Source: an uncultured Methanomassiliicoccus sp. | Lineage (GTDB): Archaea; Thermoplasmatota; Thermoplasmata; Methanomassiliicoccales; Methanomassiliicoccaceae | Assembly: GCA_905203995.1 (NCBI GenBank) | Contig: CAJKXZ010000002.1 | Location: forward strand, 1-64,000 | DNA length: 64,000 bases | Direction of reading: 5' to 3' | Shown here: positions 35,548 to 44,681 of the stretch, piece by piece | How positions within the stretch are numbered: the first letter of the stretch is position 1 | How the letters are laid out: every line of letters starts with the position of its first letter | Program-made: the position numbers and the translations under genes | The notes under the pieces: model-generated | Seen by the model: the letters and a program-made list of their open reading frames with translations, nothing else | The model's database searches: none | Told to the model about the DNA's origin: nothing

Positions 35548-35910
35548 TTAAGAGGTTGCGTTTTCACTAGCTTTCTCTTTTTCAGGAAGGGGGATTTCAA
35601 AGGTATCAGAGATCTTGTGTACATCAGGAGATGTGTAGGTCTGCTCCATGACTAGACAGTCTTTCGGGCAAGCTTCTACACAAGAACTGCACTGAATACA
35701 GGACATTCTTTCAATTGTCCAAGTTTTTCCTTTGCGGTCAACGGAGATAGCATCCGTCGGACACTTACGAGCGCAGATCCCACAAAGGATACAGTTTTCC
35801 TTAATGATCGAAACGTGTCCACGAGTGCGCTCTTCCCATTCTCGAGGAACGACAGGATACATTTTGGTCACTGGTTTTTTGAATAAACTCTTCAGGACCG
35901 TTTTAGCCAT
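35548..35910 (-). CDS. echF: Ech hydrogenase subunit F, 2x[4Fe-4S] ferredoxin-like
   Basis: 120 residues from MAKTVLKSLFKKPVTKMYP. Two cluster motifs, CILCGICARKCPTD and CIQCSSCVEACPKD, give two [4Fe-4S] clusters that pass electrons between soluble ferredoxin and the small subunit. Last gene of the operon. The start is ambiguous: an in-frame GTG at 35934 overlaps the echE stop, a TTG at 35925 is well placed after AGGTGATT, and the ATG at 35910 matches the family N-terminus. C-terminal tail of about 25 acidic/polar residues. Confidence 0.88.
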   Translation of the reverse strand: MAKTVLKSLFKKPVTKMYPVVPREWEERTRGHVSIIKENCILCGICARKCPTDAISVDRKGKTWTIERMSCIQCSSCVEACPKDCLVMEQTYTSPDVHKISDTFEIPLPEKEKASENATS

Positions 35911-35930
35911 TTTGAAAGATGCCAAAGGAA

Positions 35931-37013
35931 TCACCTCTCCGTGCAGCTGATACAGGGATCGATAGTCAGGATGAGCATCGAGACGTCAGTCAGATCACAG
36001 CCTTGAAGAGTCTTGACCATGGCCGGAATATTAGCGTTTGTAGGTGTCCTGACCCGCATCCTCTGCAGATGTTTTGTCCCGTTGCCTTTGACATAGTAAT
36101 AAGCTTCTCCCCGTGGTTGTTCAACTCTCATTACAAAATCCTTAGCCGGGGGCATTCCTTTTACCGGAACGTCAACGGGTCCCTCTGGTAAAGCGAGCAT
36201 GGCTTTTTCCACAAGATCGATAGATTGGAATAATTCAAGAATTCTCACTTTACAGCGAGCATAACAATCGCCTTCCTCAGCTAAAATCGGTTTAAAGCCT
36301 AGATCAAGATACTTGCCCATTCCAGTCATGCGGATATCATTGTTTACACCAGAGCCTCTGGCTACTGGTCCCACAGCACATAAGGCTGATGCGTCTTCCT
36401 TAGAGAGGACGCCAACTCCGCATAATCTGTTCTTTACTGAAGTATCAGATAAGAATACCTTCATCAGTGGTTCCGATTCACGCTTTATCTCCTGCACCAC
36501 GCTGATGATTTCTTTCTGCATTTCCGGAGTGATGTCACGCCTTAAACCACCGACTTTGCAGAAAGAGAAGATTACTCGTCCACCAGTGGTCTTTTCAAAG
36601 AGATCTAACACCTTTTCACGTACTCTCCAGCAATGCATGAACAGACTTTCAAAGCCTAAACCATCAGCTAAGAGACCTAACCATAAAAGATGGCTGTGAA
36701 TTCTGGAAAGTTCATGGAATACAGTCCTTAGGTAATCTGCACGTTCAGGGATCTCAATATCCATGAGTCCTTCGACCGCCGAAGTATAACCCCAACCATG
36801 GCCAAAACTGCAGATTCCACAGATCCGCTCAATCACATAGAACATTTCGTTGTAGTCTTTTGTTTCAGTTAATTTTTCTAATCCGCGGTGAACGTATCCA
36901 ATTGAGGGTATGGCTCTGATTACTTTTTCATCTTGGATTTCAAGATCTAAATGCACAGGTTCCGGGAGTACCGGGTGCTGTGGTCCAAAGGGAATGATCG
37001 TGCTTTTTCCCAT
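35931..37013 (-). CDS. echE: Ech hydrogenase large subunit, [NiFe] active site
   Basis: 360 residues. Both nickel-binding motifs are intact: CGIC in VIERICGICSFGHGWG near residue 65 and DPCISC at the C-terminus (TIDPCISCTER). This distinguishes a real hydrogenase from Fpo/Nuo subunit D, which lacks these cysteines. The C-terminus ends four residues after the last cysteine motif, so if a maturation peptide is removed it is very short. Catalyses reversible H2 oxidation coupled to ferredoxin. One base separates its start from echD's stop. Confidence 0.95.
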   Translation of the reverse strand: MGKSTIIPFGPQHPVLPEPVHLDLEIQDEKVIRAIPSIGYVHRGLEKLTETKDYNEMFYVIERICGICSFGHGWGYTSAVEGLMDIEIPERADYLRTVFHELSRIHSHLLWLGLLADGLGFESLFMHCWRVREKVLDLFEKTTGGRVIFSFCKVGGLRRDITPEMQKEIISVVQEIKRESEPLMKVFLSDTSVKNRLCGVGVLSKEDASALCAVGPVARGSGVNNDIRMTGMGKYLDLGFKPILAEEGDCYARCKVRILELFQSIDLVEKAMLALPEGPVDVPVKGMPPAKDFVMRVEQPRGEAYYYVKGNGTKHLQRMRVRTPTNANIPAMVKTLQGCDLTDVSMLILTIDPCISCTER

Positions 37014-37391
37014 TTAGTCACCACCTTCTGGAGAAATTTGTGGTTTCCAAGGCGTGGGCCGTGATAGTTTGAAGAAATTGCCCTGATAATCCAATTTGCT
37101 ATCTGCAAATTTTAAGCCAAAGAGATCATGGATTTCATTTTCGTAGATAAATGCCGCCCAGTATGTTTCAGTAATGCTGGGAATCGTTGCGTCCAGTGGC
37201 ACAGATAGTTTAAGATTTACCAATGAGAAATCTTTGTCAAGCGAATAAAGTAACTCAATTCCCTGCTCAACCGGAGTACCGCAGATCTGTCCTAGCCGGT
37301 AGCCGTCCGCATTTAAACTTTTGATTTTATCAGCTAACTCTGAAAGATCAACGGGAGTGAAATTTTGTACTAAATATGGTGCATCGTTCAT
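37014..37391 (-). CDS. echD: Ech hydrogenase subunit D (Complex I 30-kDa-like)
   Basis: 125 residues; the C-terminal part AFIYENEIHDLFGLKFADSKLDYQGNFFKL matches the NuoC/EchD family signature. No cofactor ligands; it forms part of the peripheral arm. Overlaps the echC stop by four bases (ATGA type). Weakly conserved at the N-terminus as expected. Confidence 0.9.
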   Translation of the reverse strand: MNDAPYLVQNFTPVDLSELADKIKSLNADGYRLGQICGTPVEQGIELLYSLDKDFSLVNLKLSVPLDATIPSITETYWAAFIYENEIHDLFGLKFADSKLDYQGNFFKLSRPTPWKPQISPEGGD

Positions 37392-37834
37392 TTGGAAGCC
37401 TCCTTTTGAGCATTCATCTTGTTTCTTTTTTCTTCTAAGATGCTTAGTCCCTTCACCACGCCATCGATGATTGCTTCAGGTCTTGCGGCACATCCAGGCA
37501 CATAGACATCGACGGGGATTACCGTGTCAACACCGCCCATCACATTGTAACAGTCACGGAAGATACCCCCAGAGTTGGCGCAGATACCGATAGCGATAAC
37601 CACTTTCGGGTCGGGCATTTGTTCATAGATCTGTTTAATGACCTCTTTATTCTGTTCATTAACCGATCCAGTTACGAGGAAAACGTCGGCTTGTTTAGGA
37701 TCTCCGGTATTGATTATGCCAAATCTTTCTACATCATATACTGGAGTTAAACAGGCTAAGACTTCAATATCGCAGCCATTACAGCTGGATCCGTCATAGT
37801 GTATTACCCATGGAGATTTTGATAGATATGTCAT
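37388..37834 (-). CDS. echC: Ech hydrogenase small subunit C, proximal [4Fe-4S] (NuoB-like)
   Basis: 148 residues starting MTYLSKSPWVIHYDGSSCNG. The cysteines for the proximal cluster are CNGC near residue 18, AIGICANSGG and VPGCAARPEA. The frame opens at a GTG (37846) that belongs to the GGTGAGGG ribosome-binding site, so the ATG at 37834 is the start. C-terminal 20 residues are charged (KRNKMNAQKEASK). Confidence 0.94.
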   Translation of the reverse strand: MTYLSKSPWVIHYDGSSCNGCDIEVLACLTPVYDVERFGIINTGDPKQADVFLVTGSVNEQNKEVIKQIYEQMPDPKVVIAIGICANSGGIFRDCYNVMGGVDTVIPVDVYVPGCAARPEAIIDGVVKGLSILEEKRNKMNAQKEASK

Positions 37835-37842
37835 ATTAACCC

Positions 37843-38715
37843 TCACCAGATATACATTAGAGCAGCCACGTTAATCACACCCAGAACAATCGCCACTACC
37901 CATGAACTCTTTAGTGCAACCTGCCATTTCATTCTCGCAAAGCAATTATCAATAATGATTTCGAGGAAGTAAGCTACGAGACAAACGATTATGCCTAAGA
38001 CATAGCCCAGTGCAGTTCCGTTGCAGAAGAAGAGGAAAATGAAGCCTAACAGCATGATGTTCTCATACCAGTGAGAAATCTCTACGGCAGCTAAGGAGCG
38101 ACCGGAGAATTCTGTTGTAAGACCCCTTACCAGATCTTGATGTGCATGGTGAGACATGCTGAGATCAAATGGCGATTTTCTAAATTTAATGGTAAGGATA
38201 AAGAGGAAGCCAATGAAGATTCCAATCAGATAAATGAAAGGCATCTCGCTGCTTACGAGAATATCACTTACTTTGAAACTGCCGCAGCATACGTAAAAGC
38301 CGATTGCAGTAAGCAGAACCATCGGTTCATAGGCCATCATTTGGTATAATTCTCTTTCAGCACCAATCTGGGCGTAAGGCGAATTGGAGGAAAAAGCGGC
38401 TACGATCAAGAATACGTTGGCAAGAGTCAGCGCAAAGATGACCAGCAGTAAATCTCCACCAGAGAAGAATATGCAACCGGTGATGACGATGAAGAGCAGG
38501 AAACACATTACGTAGAAATCCTGAACCCGGTTAGGTGTGATCTGATCTTTCTCGAGAAACTTGCGTACATCATAGTATGGCTGCAGTATTGAAGGGCCCG
38601 CCCGGCCTTGCATTCTTGCACTAATTTTTCGATCAATACCTGCTAGTAAACAGCCTAAAATGGGAGCTAATATCAGGTATCCAATCACCAGGATAACTGC
38701 CAAAGCAGTACTCAT
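37843..38715 (-). CDS. echB: Ech hydrogenase membrane subunit B (NuoH-like)
   Basis: 290 residues with eight membrane helices. The cytoplasmic loops GIDRKISARMQGRAGPSILQPYYD and GAERELYQMMAYEPMV carry the conserved charged residues of the quinone/ion-channel connector subunit. Start overlaps the echA stop by four bases. Connects the hydrogenase module to the ion-pumping subunit. Confidence 0.94.
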   Translation of the reverse strand: MSTALAVILVIGYLILAPILGCLLAGIDRKISARMQGRAGPSILQPYYDVRKFLEKDQITPNRVQDFYVMCFLLFIVITGCIFFSGGDLLLVIFALTLANVFLIVAAFSSNSPYAQIGAERELYQMMAYEPMVLLTAIGFYVCCGSFKVSDILVSSEMPFIYLIGIFIGFLFILTIKFRKSPFDLSMSHHAHQDLVRGLTTEFSGRSLAAVEISHWYENIMLLGFIFLFFCNGTALGYVLGIIVCLVAYFLEIIIDNCFARMKWQVALKSSWVVAIVLGVINVAALMYIW

Positions 38716-40625
38716 AAGGTCACACCTCCAAGAATTAACACAAACGCACAGGCAATCGCTAGGATGGTGATTACCAGACCAAACTTATTCATCCTAGCTT
38801 CCCCGAACCAATCTTCCATATACCAGTTTCTAAGAGAAAGCTGAGTGTTGCAGTTCATCGCTCCCTGGAACGAAAGATCGTCACCGCTGTTTACACCACA
38901 CATGTAGGTAGGCACGATCTTTCTTTTTGTTTTTCCAAAAAATGGAAGCGGGAGCAGTAAGATTAATGCCAGCATCGCCAGGAGGATGTAGATGTTTCCT
39001 GATTGTAACGCAACCACAATCGACCCGCTTACTGAGCCGAATGCACCTTCGAGGTAGGGGATAACTGCATAATCAGAGATCAGAGGGAATGTGAGGCAAG
39101 TAACAATAACTAATGCCGCTAGCAGTCCCAGCACAAACCATTCTTCTTTATGGACCGACTTTTCAATATTTTCGTTTCCAGCAACAATAGCCACTAACTT
39201 ACCTAACCATTTAGTCCAGTAAAACGCGGTTACTGCACTTCCAAAGCAGATACAAATGATCAGAATGATGCTGCCGGAATCCACGAAGGCAGTCATTGCC
39301 TCCCATTTAGAAACCAGCATTCCGAAAGGTGCAAGGAACATCCCCGCAACACCGATGATCATGAGCATTGCCAGTTTGGGCATTTTGGAGAATAAGCCGT
39401 CCATGTCTTCGATATCTCTGCTACCGATGTGGTGTTCTGCAGTACCCACGCAAAGGAAGAGAAGTGATTTGGTAATTGCATGGAAGATCAGTAACATAAT
39501 ACCTGCCCAGACGGCTGCATCAGTACCAATTCCACCACAAGCTACGATAAGACCTAAGTTGGCAATGGTCGAATATGCAAGGACTCTCTTGGCATTGCTC
39601 TGAGAAATAGCTGCCATAGAAGCCAGTAAAAAGGTGACTCCACCGACGATCATTACCATTTCACCAGCAATATTTCCATGCAGAACTGGTGATAATTTAA
39701 GAATGACAAATACCCCGGCTTTGACCATTGTTGAAGAATGAAGTAAAGCAGACGTGGGAGTTGGCGCCACCATTGCGCCCAGCAGCCAACTGTGGAAAGG
39801 CATCTGGGCTGCTTTTACAATGCCAGCTAAGGCGAGTAAAGCAACAGGTAACAAAACGTTAACTCCTGCCGTTCCAAGCGCGAGCAGACTGTTGAACTCT
39901 AGAATATTGTGATCGAAAGCAACCGAGATTATTGCTAAAACGAATGCCAGACCACCAACGAGGTTAAGCACCAATTGTAAAAATGAGTTTTTGATGGCTT
40001 CATCAGTTTTAGTGTAGCCAATAAGGAAGAATGAACATAAGGTTGTAATCTCCCAGAAGAAGAACATCCACACTAAGCTGTTAGATGTGACGATACCAAA
40101 CATCGCTGAGAGGAAAACAAACATTAAGAAGAAAAACCAAGGACGTCGATCAGGTTCATTCTCATGATGTTTTTGAAAGTCCTGCATATAGCCAATCGCA
40201 TATACAGTGATCAGACTGCCAATGATACCGATGATTAAAACCATTATGGAGGATAAACCATCGATATAGAGGTAATTGGAGACATGTATGTCATGAGCTT
40301 TAGTAAGTTCAAACCATACCATCAAGGGCGTCTGGATAAGAGCTAAGATAGAAACGAGATACTTCTTGTATTTGATACCTAAATAAAAGATAACAATTCC
40401 AAGACATACTTCAGTAATTAGCATTAGATAATCAATAATCACACTTTCAAAATCAAAAAGTACTGTTCCCGAATCAATGTAATTGGCTGCAACAAAAATA
40501 GAAGCAATCGCAATAATTGCTGCCGAGATTTTTACAATGAAACCTCTTACTCTCTCGTTTTTGAACACAAGCAATATCGCCGCGATAATGAGCGGAAACG
40601 AAATGAGAAACAATATATCGTACAT
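38712..40625 (-). CDS. echA: Ech hydrogenase ion-translocating membrane subunit A (NuoL/Mrp-like)
   Basis: 637 residues, about fifteen membrane helices. The antiporter core shows the conserved acidic residue in MFFFWEITTLCSFFLIGYTK, lysines in the GIVKAAQMPFHSWL segment and SALLHSSTMVKAGVF. This subunit moves H+ or Na+ as electrons pass from ferredoxin to protons. First gene of the six-gene operon echABCDEF, in the same order as in Methanosarcina barkeri. The minus-strand upstream region has a TGTAAATA box near 40685. Confidence 0.95.
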   Translation of the reverse strand: MYDILFLISFPLIIAAILLVFKNERVRGFIVKISAAIIAIASIFVAANYIDSGTVLFDFESVIIDYLMLITEVCLGIVIFYLGIKYKKYLVSILALIQTPLMVWFELTKAHDIHVSNYLYIDGLSSIMVLIIGIIGSLITVYAIGYMQDFQKHHENEPDRRPWFFFLMFVFLSAMFGIVTSNSLVWMFFFWEITTLCSFFLIGYTKTDEAIKNSFLQLVLNLVGGLAFVLAIISVAFDHNILEFNSLLALGTAGVNVLLPVALLALAGIVKAAQMPFHSWLLGAMVAPTPTSALLHSSTMVKAGVFVILKLSPVLHGNIAGEMVMIVGGVTFLLASMAAISQSNAKRVLAYSTIANLGLIVACGGIGTDAAVWAGIMLLIFHAITKSLLFLCVGTAEHHIGSRDIEDMDGLFSKMPKLAMLMIIGVAGMFLAPFGMLVSKWEAMTAFVDSGSIILIICICFGSAVTAFYWTKWLGKLVAIVAGNENIEKSVHKEEWFVLGLLAALVIVTCLTFPLISDYAVIPYLEGAFGSVSGSIVVALQSGNIYILLAMLALILLLPLPFFGKTKRKIVPTYMCGVNSGDDLSFQGAMNCNTQLSLRNWYMEDWFGEARMNKFGLVITILAIACAFVLILGGVTL

Positions 40626-41046
40626 GGTCTCAAATCCGAGTTAGTCAATTACGAAGGCCCGTGAGACTACATAAAACTATCCTATTTACACCAAGTTACT
40701 GTTTATCATGATGCAGTTGACCTTGGTTCAATGTTAAAATTAAATGCATTAAATATTAATGTATATTCGATAGTTAATATAGGTCTTTTGACAATAGCCA
40801 GATCATGAAAATAATTTTCATTTTAAAAGGAGAATAACATATCTATAATTAAATAATATTATGATAAATCAAGACAAAGATCAAGCGGTAATTCCACAGA
40901 TAAAGAAGATTATTTTATAAAATACATTATAAGATAAAATATCAAATAAACCTTCAATAAACCTCGATTGATTCATTAGAATCAAGCTAAACTACGAACT
41001 CTGCCAGGATTTATCATTGCAAAGAACTGATGAGATTACAGTAAAA
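40626..41046. other. 421-base AT-rich intergenic region
   Basis: Carries the ech promoter region on its left. At 40805-40821 there is a perfect palindrome ATGAAAAT-A-ATTTTCAT, a possible operator. A 19-codon open frame at about 40860 and an AGGAG with no start codon behind it are unlikely to be genes. The right part contains no feature I can support. Confidence 0.4.
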
Positions 41047-42249
41047 TTAACAAAATGGTGGTTCTGGTACAAAGGGGTGACCAAATGATCTAAAGACAGC
41101 TCGGGGTAATTTATTCATACATGACGAAAAGAGCTTTGTCCAATCACAATTTCCTAATACATACTCGATACAAGTTTTTTTAATAGCTTCGTCAGAACTG
41201 AATTCTTCGACAAGCGTGGGAATGTTACAAAAACTGGCAGATAACGCCACTAAGCGAGCAGCCAGCGTGGAAGATCTCAGATAGGGCAAGATGTCCGATT
41301 TTATACGTGAACCATAAGCTTCAGCAAGAGAAGTGTTTTGCTGAATGAAATCTATTGCTGCTTGTCCTGCATCTTGCCCCGAGACAATAGCATAGGTAAA
41401 TCCTTCTCCTGAAAGGGGGCTGGCAAATCCTGCTGAATCACCAACGGCCATACATCTTCGGGTGTAGAATTTTTCACGGATAGAATAGGGAATGGGGTGC
41501 GCTTTGATAGTTTCGGCAGCTACAAGGTGATGTTGGATGTCAACATGTTTGAGAATTTTTTCCAGAGATTGTTGAAAATAAGCAGTTGGATATCCCACAC
41601 CGCCGACGCCAATGTTAACTGAATCTTTTCTTGGAAAAGCCCAGCCATAAGCCGGGAAGCGGTTTCTGAGTTTTGGCTTTGTCGGAGAGCGCCCGATAGT
41701 GTAGATTACAAAATTGTCGCCAGGATCGGAGTCTACCAGGAGGTCTTGTGCAAAGGCAATAGCTTTTGCAGAGTGGGCAGGAGCTCCAAAAATCAAATTA
41801 GCAATGCGGCTGGAAGCACCTTCAGCGACAATAAACAATTTGGAAGAAACGATCTCATTTCCATAGGTTATGTCCACATGATCATTTTTCTCGATTGCTT
41901 TTGTAACTGGTATACCAGTTACGGCTTCGGCACCGGCTTCAAGAGCGCGTTGCAATAAAAATGTATCAAATTTTTCTCTTTTGATAGTAACGGCGACTCG
42001 TTTGTCTGATTTAATTTCTAAAGATTGGTCACCCAGGACAAATTTGGCACCGGTGATCTCTTTTTCAATAATACTTGCCGGAAAATCTGGTAAACGTGCA
42101 TAGGCGCGGGCTAAAAGACCGCCCGCACAGCATTTCTGACGGGGGAAGTCTTCCCGATCTATCATCAGCACCTGCAATCCTGCTGACGCACATTGATAGG
42201 CAGCGTTTGCTCCTGCTGGCCCACAACCAGAAATTACTACATCATACAT
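41047..42249 (-). CDS. geranylgeranyl-reductase family FAD-dependent oxidoreductase
   Basis: 400 residues. N-terminal dinucleotide-binding VVISGCGPAGANAAYQCA, then DREDFPRQKCCAGGLL and the second FAD motif CMAVGDSAGFASPLSGEGFTYAI, typical of the GGR family. In archaea these enzymes saturate isoprenoid chains of membrane lipids or quinones. It lies 38 bases downstream of the DUF2064 gene on the same strand. The product (archaeol, dolichol or other) cannot be decided. Confidence 0.82.
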   Translation of the reverse strand: MYDVVISGCGPAGANAAYQCASAGLQVLMIDREDFPRQKCCAGGLLARAYARLPDFPASIIEKEITGAKFVLGDQSLEIKSDKRVAVTIKREKFDTFLLQRALEAGAEAVTGIPVTKAIEKNDHVDITYGNEIVSSKLFIVAEGASSRIANLIFGAPAHSAKAIAFAQDLLVDSDPGDNFVIYTIGRSPTKPKLRNRFPAYGWAFPRKDSVNIGVGGVGYPTAYFQQSLEKILKHVDIQHHLVAAETIKAHPIPYSIREKFYTRRCMAVGDSAGFASPLSGEGFTYAIVSGQDAGQAAIDFIQQNTSLAEAYGSRIKSDILPYLRSSTLAARLVALSASFCNIPTLVEEFSSDEAIKKTCIEYVLGNCDWTKLFSSCMNKLPRAVFRSFGHPFVPEPPFC

Positions 42250-42287
42250 AACTACGCGCGTTTGCAGGATGCCATCTAAGTATTAAT

Positions 42288-42986
42288 TTATTTTATACCA
42301 CAAGAGGACTTGCTGAGTAGATTGGTATCTTCGAGGATCTTCATCGTTTTTGATGATTGAAAATGAGGATTACGCTTTTCACGGATCAGCGCTCGAATAT
42401 TAGCAATAGTGTCCAAATCAGGCCAGGGTGAAAGCAGATGAATAGTCATTCCACCAAGTTTTTCTGCAGTATCGGCGAAGGCCATGTCTGTACCCCAAGA
42501 AATATCCTCAAACGCTGACTCTCGGAATGATTCTTTAGAAAAACCAATTAAATTGTAACCACCGTCAACAGAGGGGCCGATGACTACTTCACTTTCTTTA
42601 AAGGAATATATAGCTTCCATAATCTCCTCTAGAGGAAGATCAGGAACATCACTTACCAAGACTAAGACTTTATCTTCTCCCCGGCTAAAGGCATCGAGAA
42701 AGGTGTTTTTGACTCGTTCCACGGGCGTAGTTCCCCTTTGAGGATATATTTCAACATCCTGATCAATCCACTCGCTTAAGTCTGAATTTTCAGGGTAGAG
42801 GGCTAGAGCATATCGCAAATCAGCAGCATCGAGAGTGGCCATGGTATCCTGCACAAATGCCCGATATAAGCGGATGGTAGTTTCAGATCCCAATTCTTCA
42901 GCAATACGATGTTTTGAGTCTTCAGAGTTATTCACCAGCAGCATTATTTGAACGCCTTGATAGTCGGTTGTGCCAATATCAGTCAT
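42288..42986 (-). CDS. DUF2064 / TIGR04282-type glycosyltransferase-like protein
   Basis: 232 residues. GT-A-like nucleotidyl/glycosyl-transferase fold: KVLVLVSDVPDLPLEEIMEAI carries a D-x-P motif and VVIGPSVDGGYNLIGFSK is the family signature. Function unproven in the family. The frame opens at 43016, but the ATG at 42986 (MTDIGTTDYQ) follows an AT box (AGATATATTC) and is the likelier start; the N-terminus differs from most members, which start with a Lys-rich strand. Confidence 0.7.
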   Translation of the reverse strand: MTDIGTTDYQGVQIMLLVNNSEDSKHRIAEELGSETTIRLYRAFVQDTMATLDAADLRYALALYPENSDLSEWIDQDVEIYPQRGTTPVERVKNTFLDAFSRGEDKVLVLVSDVPDLPLEEIMEAIYSFKESEVVIGPSVDGGYNLIGFSKESFRESAFEDISWGTDMAFADTAEKLGGMTIHLLSPWPDLDTIANIRALIREKRNPHFQSSKTMKILEDTNLLSKSSCGIK

Positions 42987-43109
42987 AGATAGAATATATC
43001 TTCTGTGTACTGGCACTTGATATAATTTTCCAATAAAGAGAAAGTATCATTTTTGATTCTAAGATCATAACGCACTTCAAGGATGCCATGTCCTCCAAGA
43101 AAAGACTCT

Positions 43110-43128
43110 GTCTGAGATAGTCTCAGAC
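43110..43128. promoter_or_regulatory. perfect 8-bp inverted repeat before the GH5-like gene
   Basis: GTCTGAGA-TAG-TCTCAGAC lies 16 bases before the start codon, followed by AGAGGGAA as ribosome-binding site. It could be a protein-binding site or an mRNA hairpin controlling translation. Its arms share GTCTGA/TCAGAC with a second palindrome at 50608-50630. Confidence 0.5.
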
Positions 43129-43144
43129 CGAAAGAGGGAATATC

Positions 43145-44413
43145 ATGAAAGGTGCAACCGTACTAGCGGTAGCTCTCTCGGCAGCCATACTGCTTGGTGG
43201 AGGACTACTGGCGACAAATGCGTCGGCTGCTGATCACTCTGAACATCCTGCTCATCAGAGCGGCATGGCCAGAGTTGATGTTTCGGGTCATGAAATTGTC
43301 TTCAATGATTCAATTCAAGACGGCCCCCTGTTCGGCGTTGTAGACCCTACTGTGTTAGCAATGGCGACAGAGAATTACATAAATGGAAACAGTCACTTCG
43401 CAGGACGTAGTTCTGTGTTTAATGCTCCCGACACTGGGCATCCTCGGCCAATTGAACAAAATGAGACTCCAGAGCAATTCTGGAATCAGTATTTTGCACA
43501 AATGGCACACTATGATGTCAATCTAGTGAGAATTGGCCCAGCTGATATCTGGGGAACAGAAATTCAGTATGAAGCATGGCAAGAAAACAATGAAGAATTC
43601 ATGTCATTGATTCAAACCATGTGTGACGCAGCTGAGAAAAATGGCGTGTGGATCTGCTTTGTGCTTGCAGGATCGCAGGAATATCCTACGTATCAGTTTG
43701 GTGGAGAAGGATCAGTCTTTGACACTTCTTCTTCAGCATATGCCAACTATATTGGATACTGCAAAAGCATGATGTCAGCCTTAGAGAATGAGAATGCAAT
43801 TGCCATGTATGATCTGTTTAACGAACCAGATCACAATAACTGTAATGCAAACTACTGGCATGGTAATAAACAGGCCTTCTCTACATGGGCTTCAGCAGTT
43901 GCTGCTGATACAGACGGAGCTTCTACTCATCCAAGAACAATGGGTGTTGCTGGTCTAGGCAATCTATTCGGATGGAGTAAAGAGGATTTCGGACTGTCAA
44001 CGGGCAATGTTGGTTTTGAAATTGCTCACCGGCATTACTATGCTTCCGCAAAAGATTCGTCACTTTTCTCACAACCAGAAGAATGGGCTGATGCCTATGG
44101 CATACCACTGTTGTGGGGAGAGTTAGCAGACAATTCGGTGTATCCTTTGATTCGCCACACATTTGGGGAGCAGGCAATCTGGAATGCTGGTGGACAAGCG
44201 ATAACCTCGATGGTTCTGACCGGAACTGAAGGCTATCCTTACACGGGAGGAAAACTGGAACCCCAGCCTGCTAAACAGCTAATGTCTGCTTCGATTTCAG
44301 AAGAAGAAAAGCTCGCTGAGACGAGCTCCACAAACAATGCAGACCCTTATCTTTCCATAATCGGTTTGATTGGTGCGCTGTTTCTCTTTATGAGGTTTAG
44401 AGGAAAACTCTAA
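43145..44413 (+). CDS. secreted, membrane-anchored GH5-like (clan GH-A) glycoside hydrolase, copy 1
   Basis: 422 residues. Signal peptide at 1-28 (MKGATVLAVALSAAILLGGG to NASAAD) and one C-terminal membrane helix (YLSIIGLIGALFLFMRF), so the catalytic domain is displayed outside. The GH-A acid/base Glu is in MYDLFNEPDHNN and a candidate nucleophile Glu in IPLLWGELADN; HRHYYAS supplies the active-site His/Tyr. Family 5-type beta-mannanases or endoglucanases look like this; the substrate is not deducible. The middle 595 bases appear identical to copy 2 while the flanks differ, pointing to recent gene conversion. T-run terminator follows. Confidence 0.8.
   Translation: MKGATVLAVALSAAILLGGGLLATNASAADHSEHPAHQSGMARVDVSGHEIVFNDSIQDGPLFGVVDPTVLAMATENYINGNSHFAGRSSVFNAPDTGHPRPIEQNETPEQFWNQYFAQMAHYDVNLVRIGPADIWGTEIQYEAWQENNEEFMSLIQTMCDAAEKNGVWICFVLAGSQEYPTYQFGGEGSVFDTSSSAYANYIGYCKSMMSALENENAIAMYDLFNEPDHNNCNANYWHGNKQAFSTWASAVAADTDGASTHPRTMGVAGLGNLFGWSKEDFGLSTGNVGFEIAHRHYYASAKDSSLFSQPEEWADAYGIPLLWGELADNSVYPLIRHTFGEQAIWNAGGQAITSMVLTGTEGYPYTGGKLEPQPAKQLMSASISEEEKLAETSSTNNADPYLSIIGLIGALFLFMRFRGKL
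43641..44235 (+). repeat. 595-bp direct repeat, copy 1 (within the GH5-like gene)
   Basis: Bases 43641-44235 read the same as 45166-45760 with a constant offset of 1525. Identity starts abruptly at ATGGCGTGTGG and ends at GAAGGCTA; immediately outside, the two genes differ at many positions. The translations are identical in the coding frame and in an antisense frame, which supports identity at the base level. Confidence 0.85.
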
Positions 44414-44422
44414 ATCAATTTA

Positions 44423-44430
44423 TTTTTTTT
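44423..44430 (+). terminator. T-run terminator after GH5-like copy 1
   Basis: Eight consecutive T residues begin ten bases after the stop codon, the usual archaeal intrinsic terminator. The rest of 44431-44681 is AT-rich spacer with a TTTGTATACAAA palindrome near 44620 that may include the promoter of copy 2. Confidence 0.5.
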
Positions 44431-44681
44431 ATTATTGCATAATAAACATGCACCACATTTTTCTAATTTCTTAAACTTAATCAATACTGATCCAGATATT
44501 TTGGAGAAGAAATTATATCAACGAAAATCGGAATGATTTGTAGATTCCAATAAATCAGCCAGATAGCTCATTTTGACCTATATGAATAAAAGTAAAAGAT
44601 TAAATCACGATTGAGATTTGTATACAAAGTATCTTTAATAGTCCCATCTAGTCCCGACCGGCTCTAACCAGGAGGGATTAA

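Noticed and set aside
40860..40920. 19-codon open frame after ech
   Set aside because: Too short, no ribosome-binding site and no recognisable sequence.
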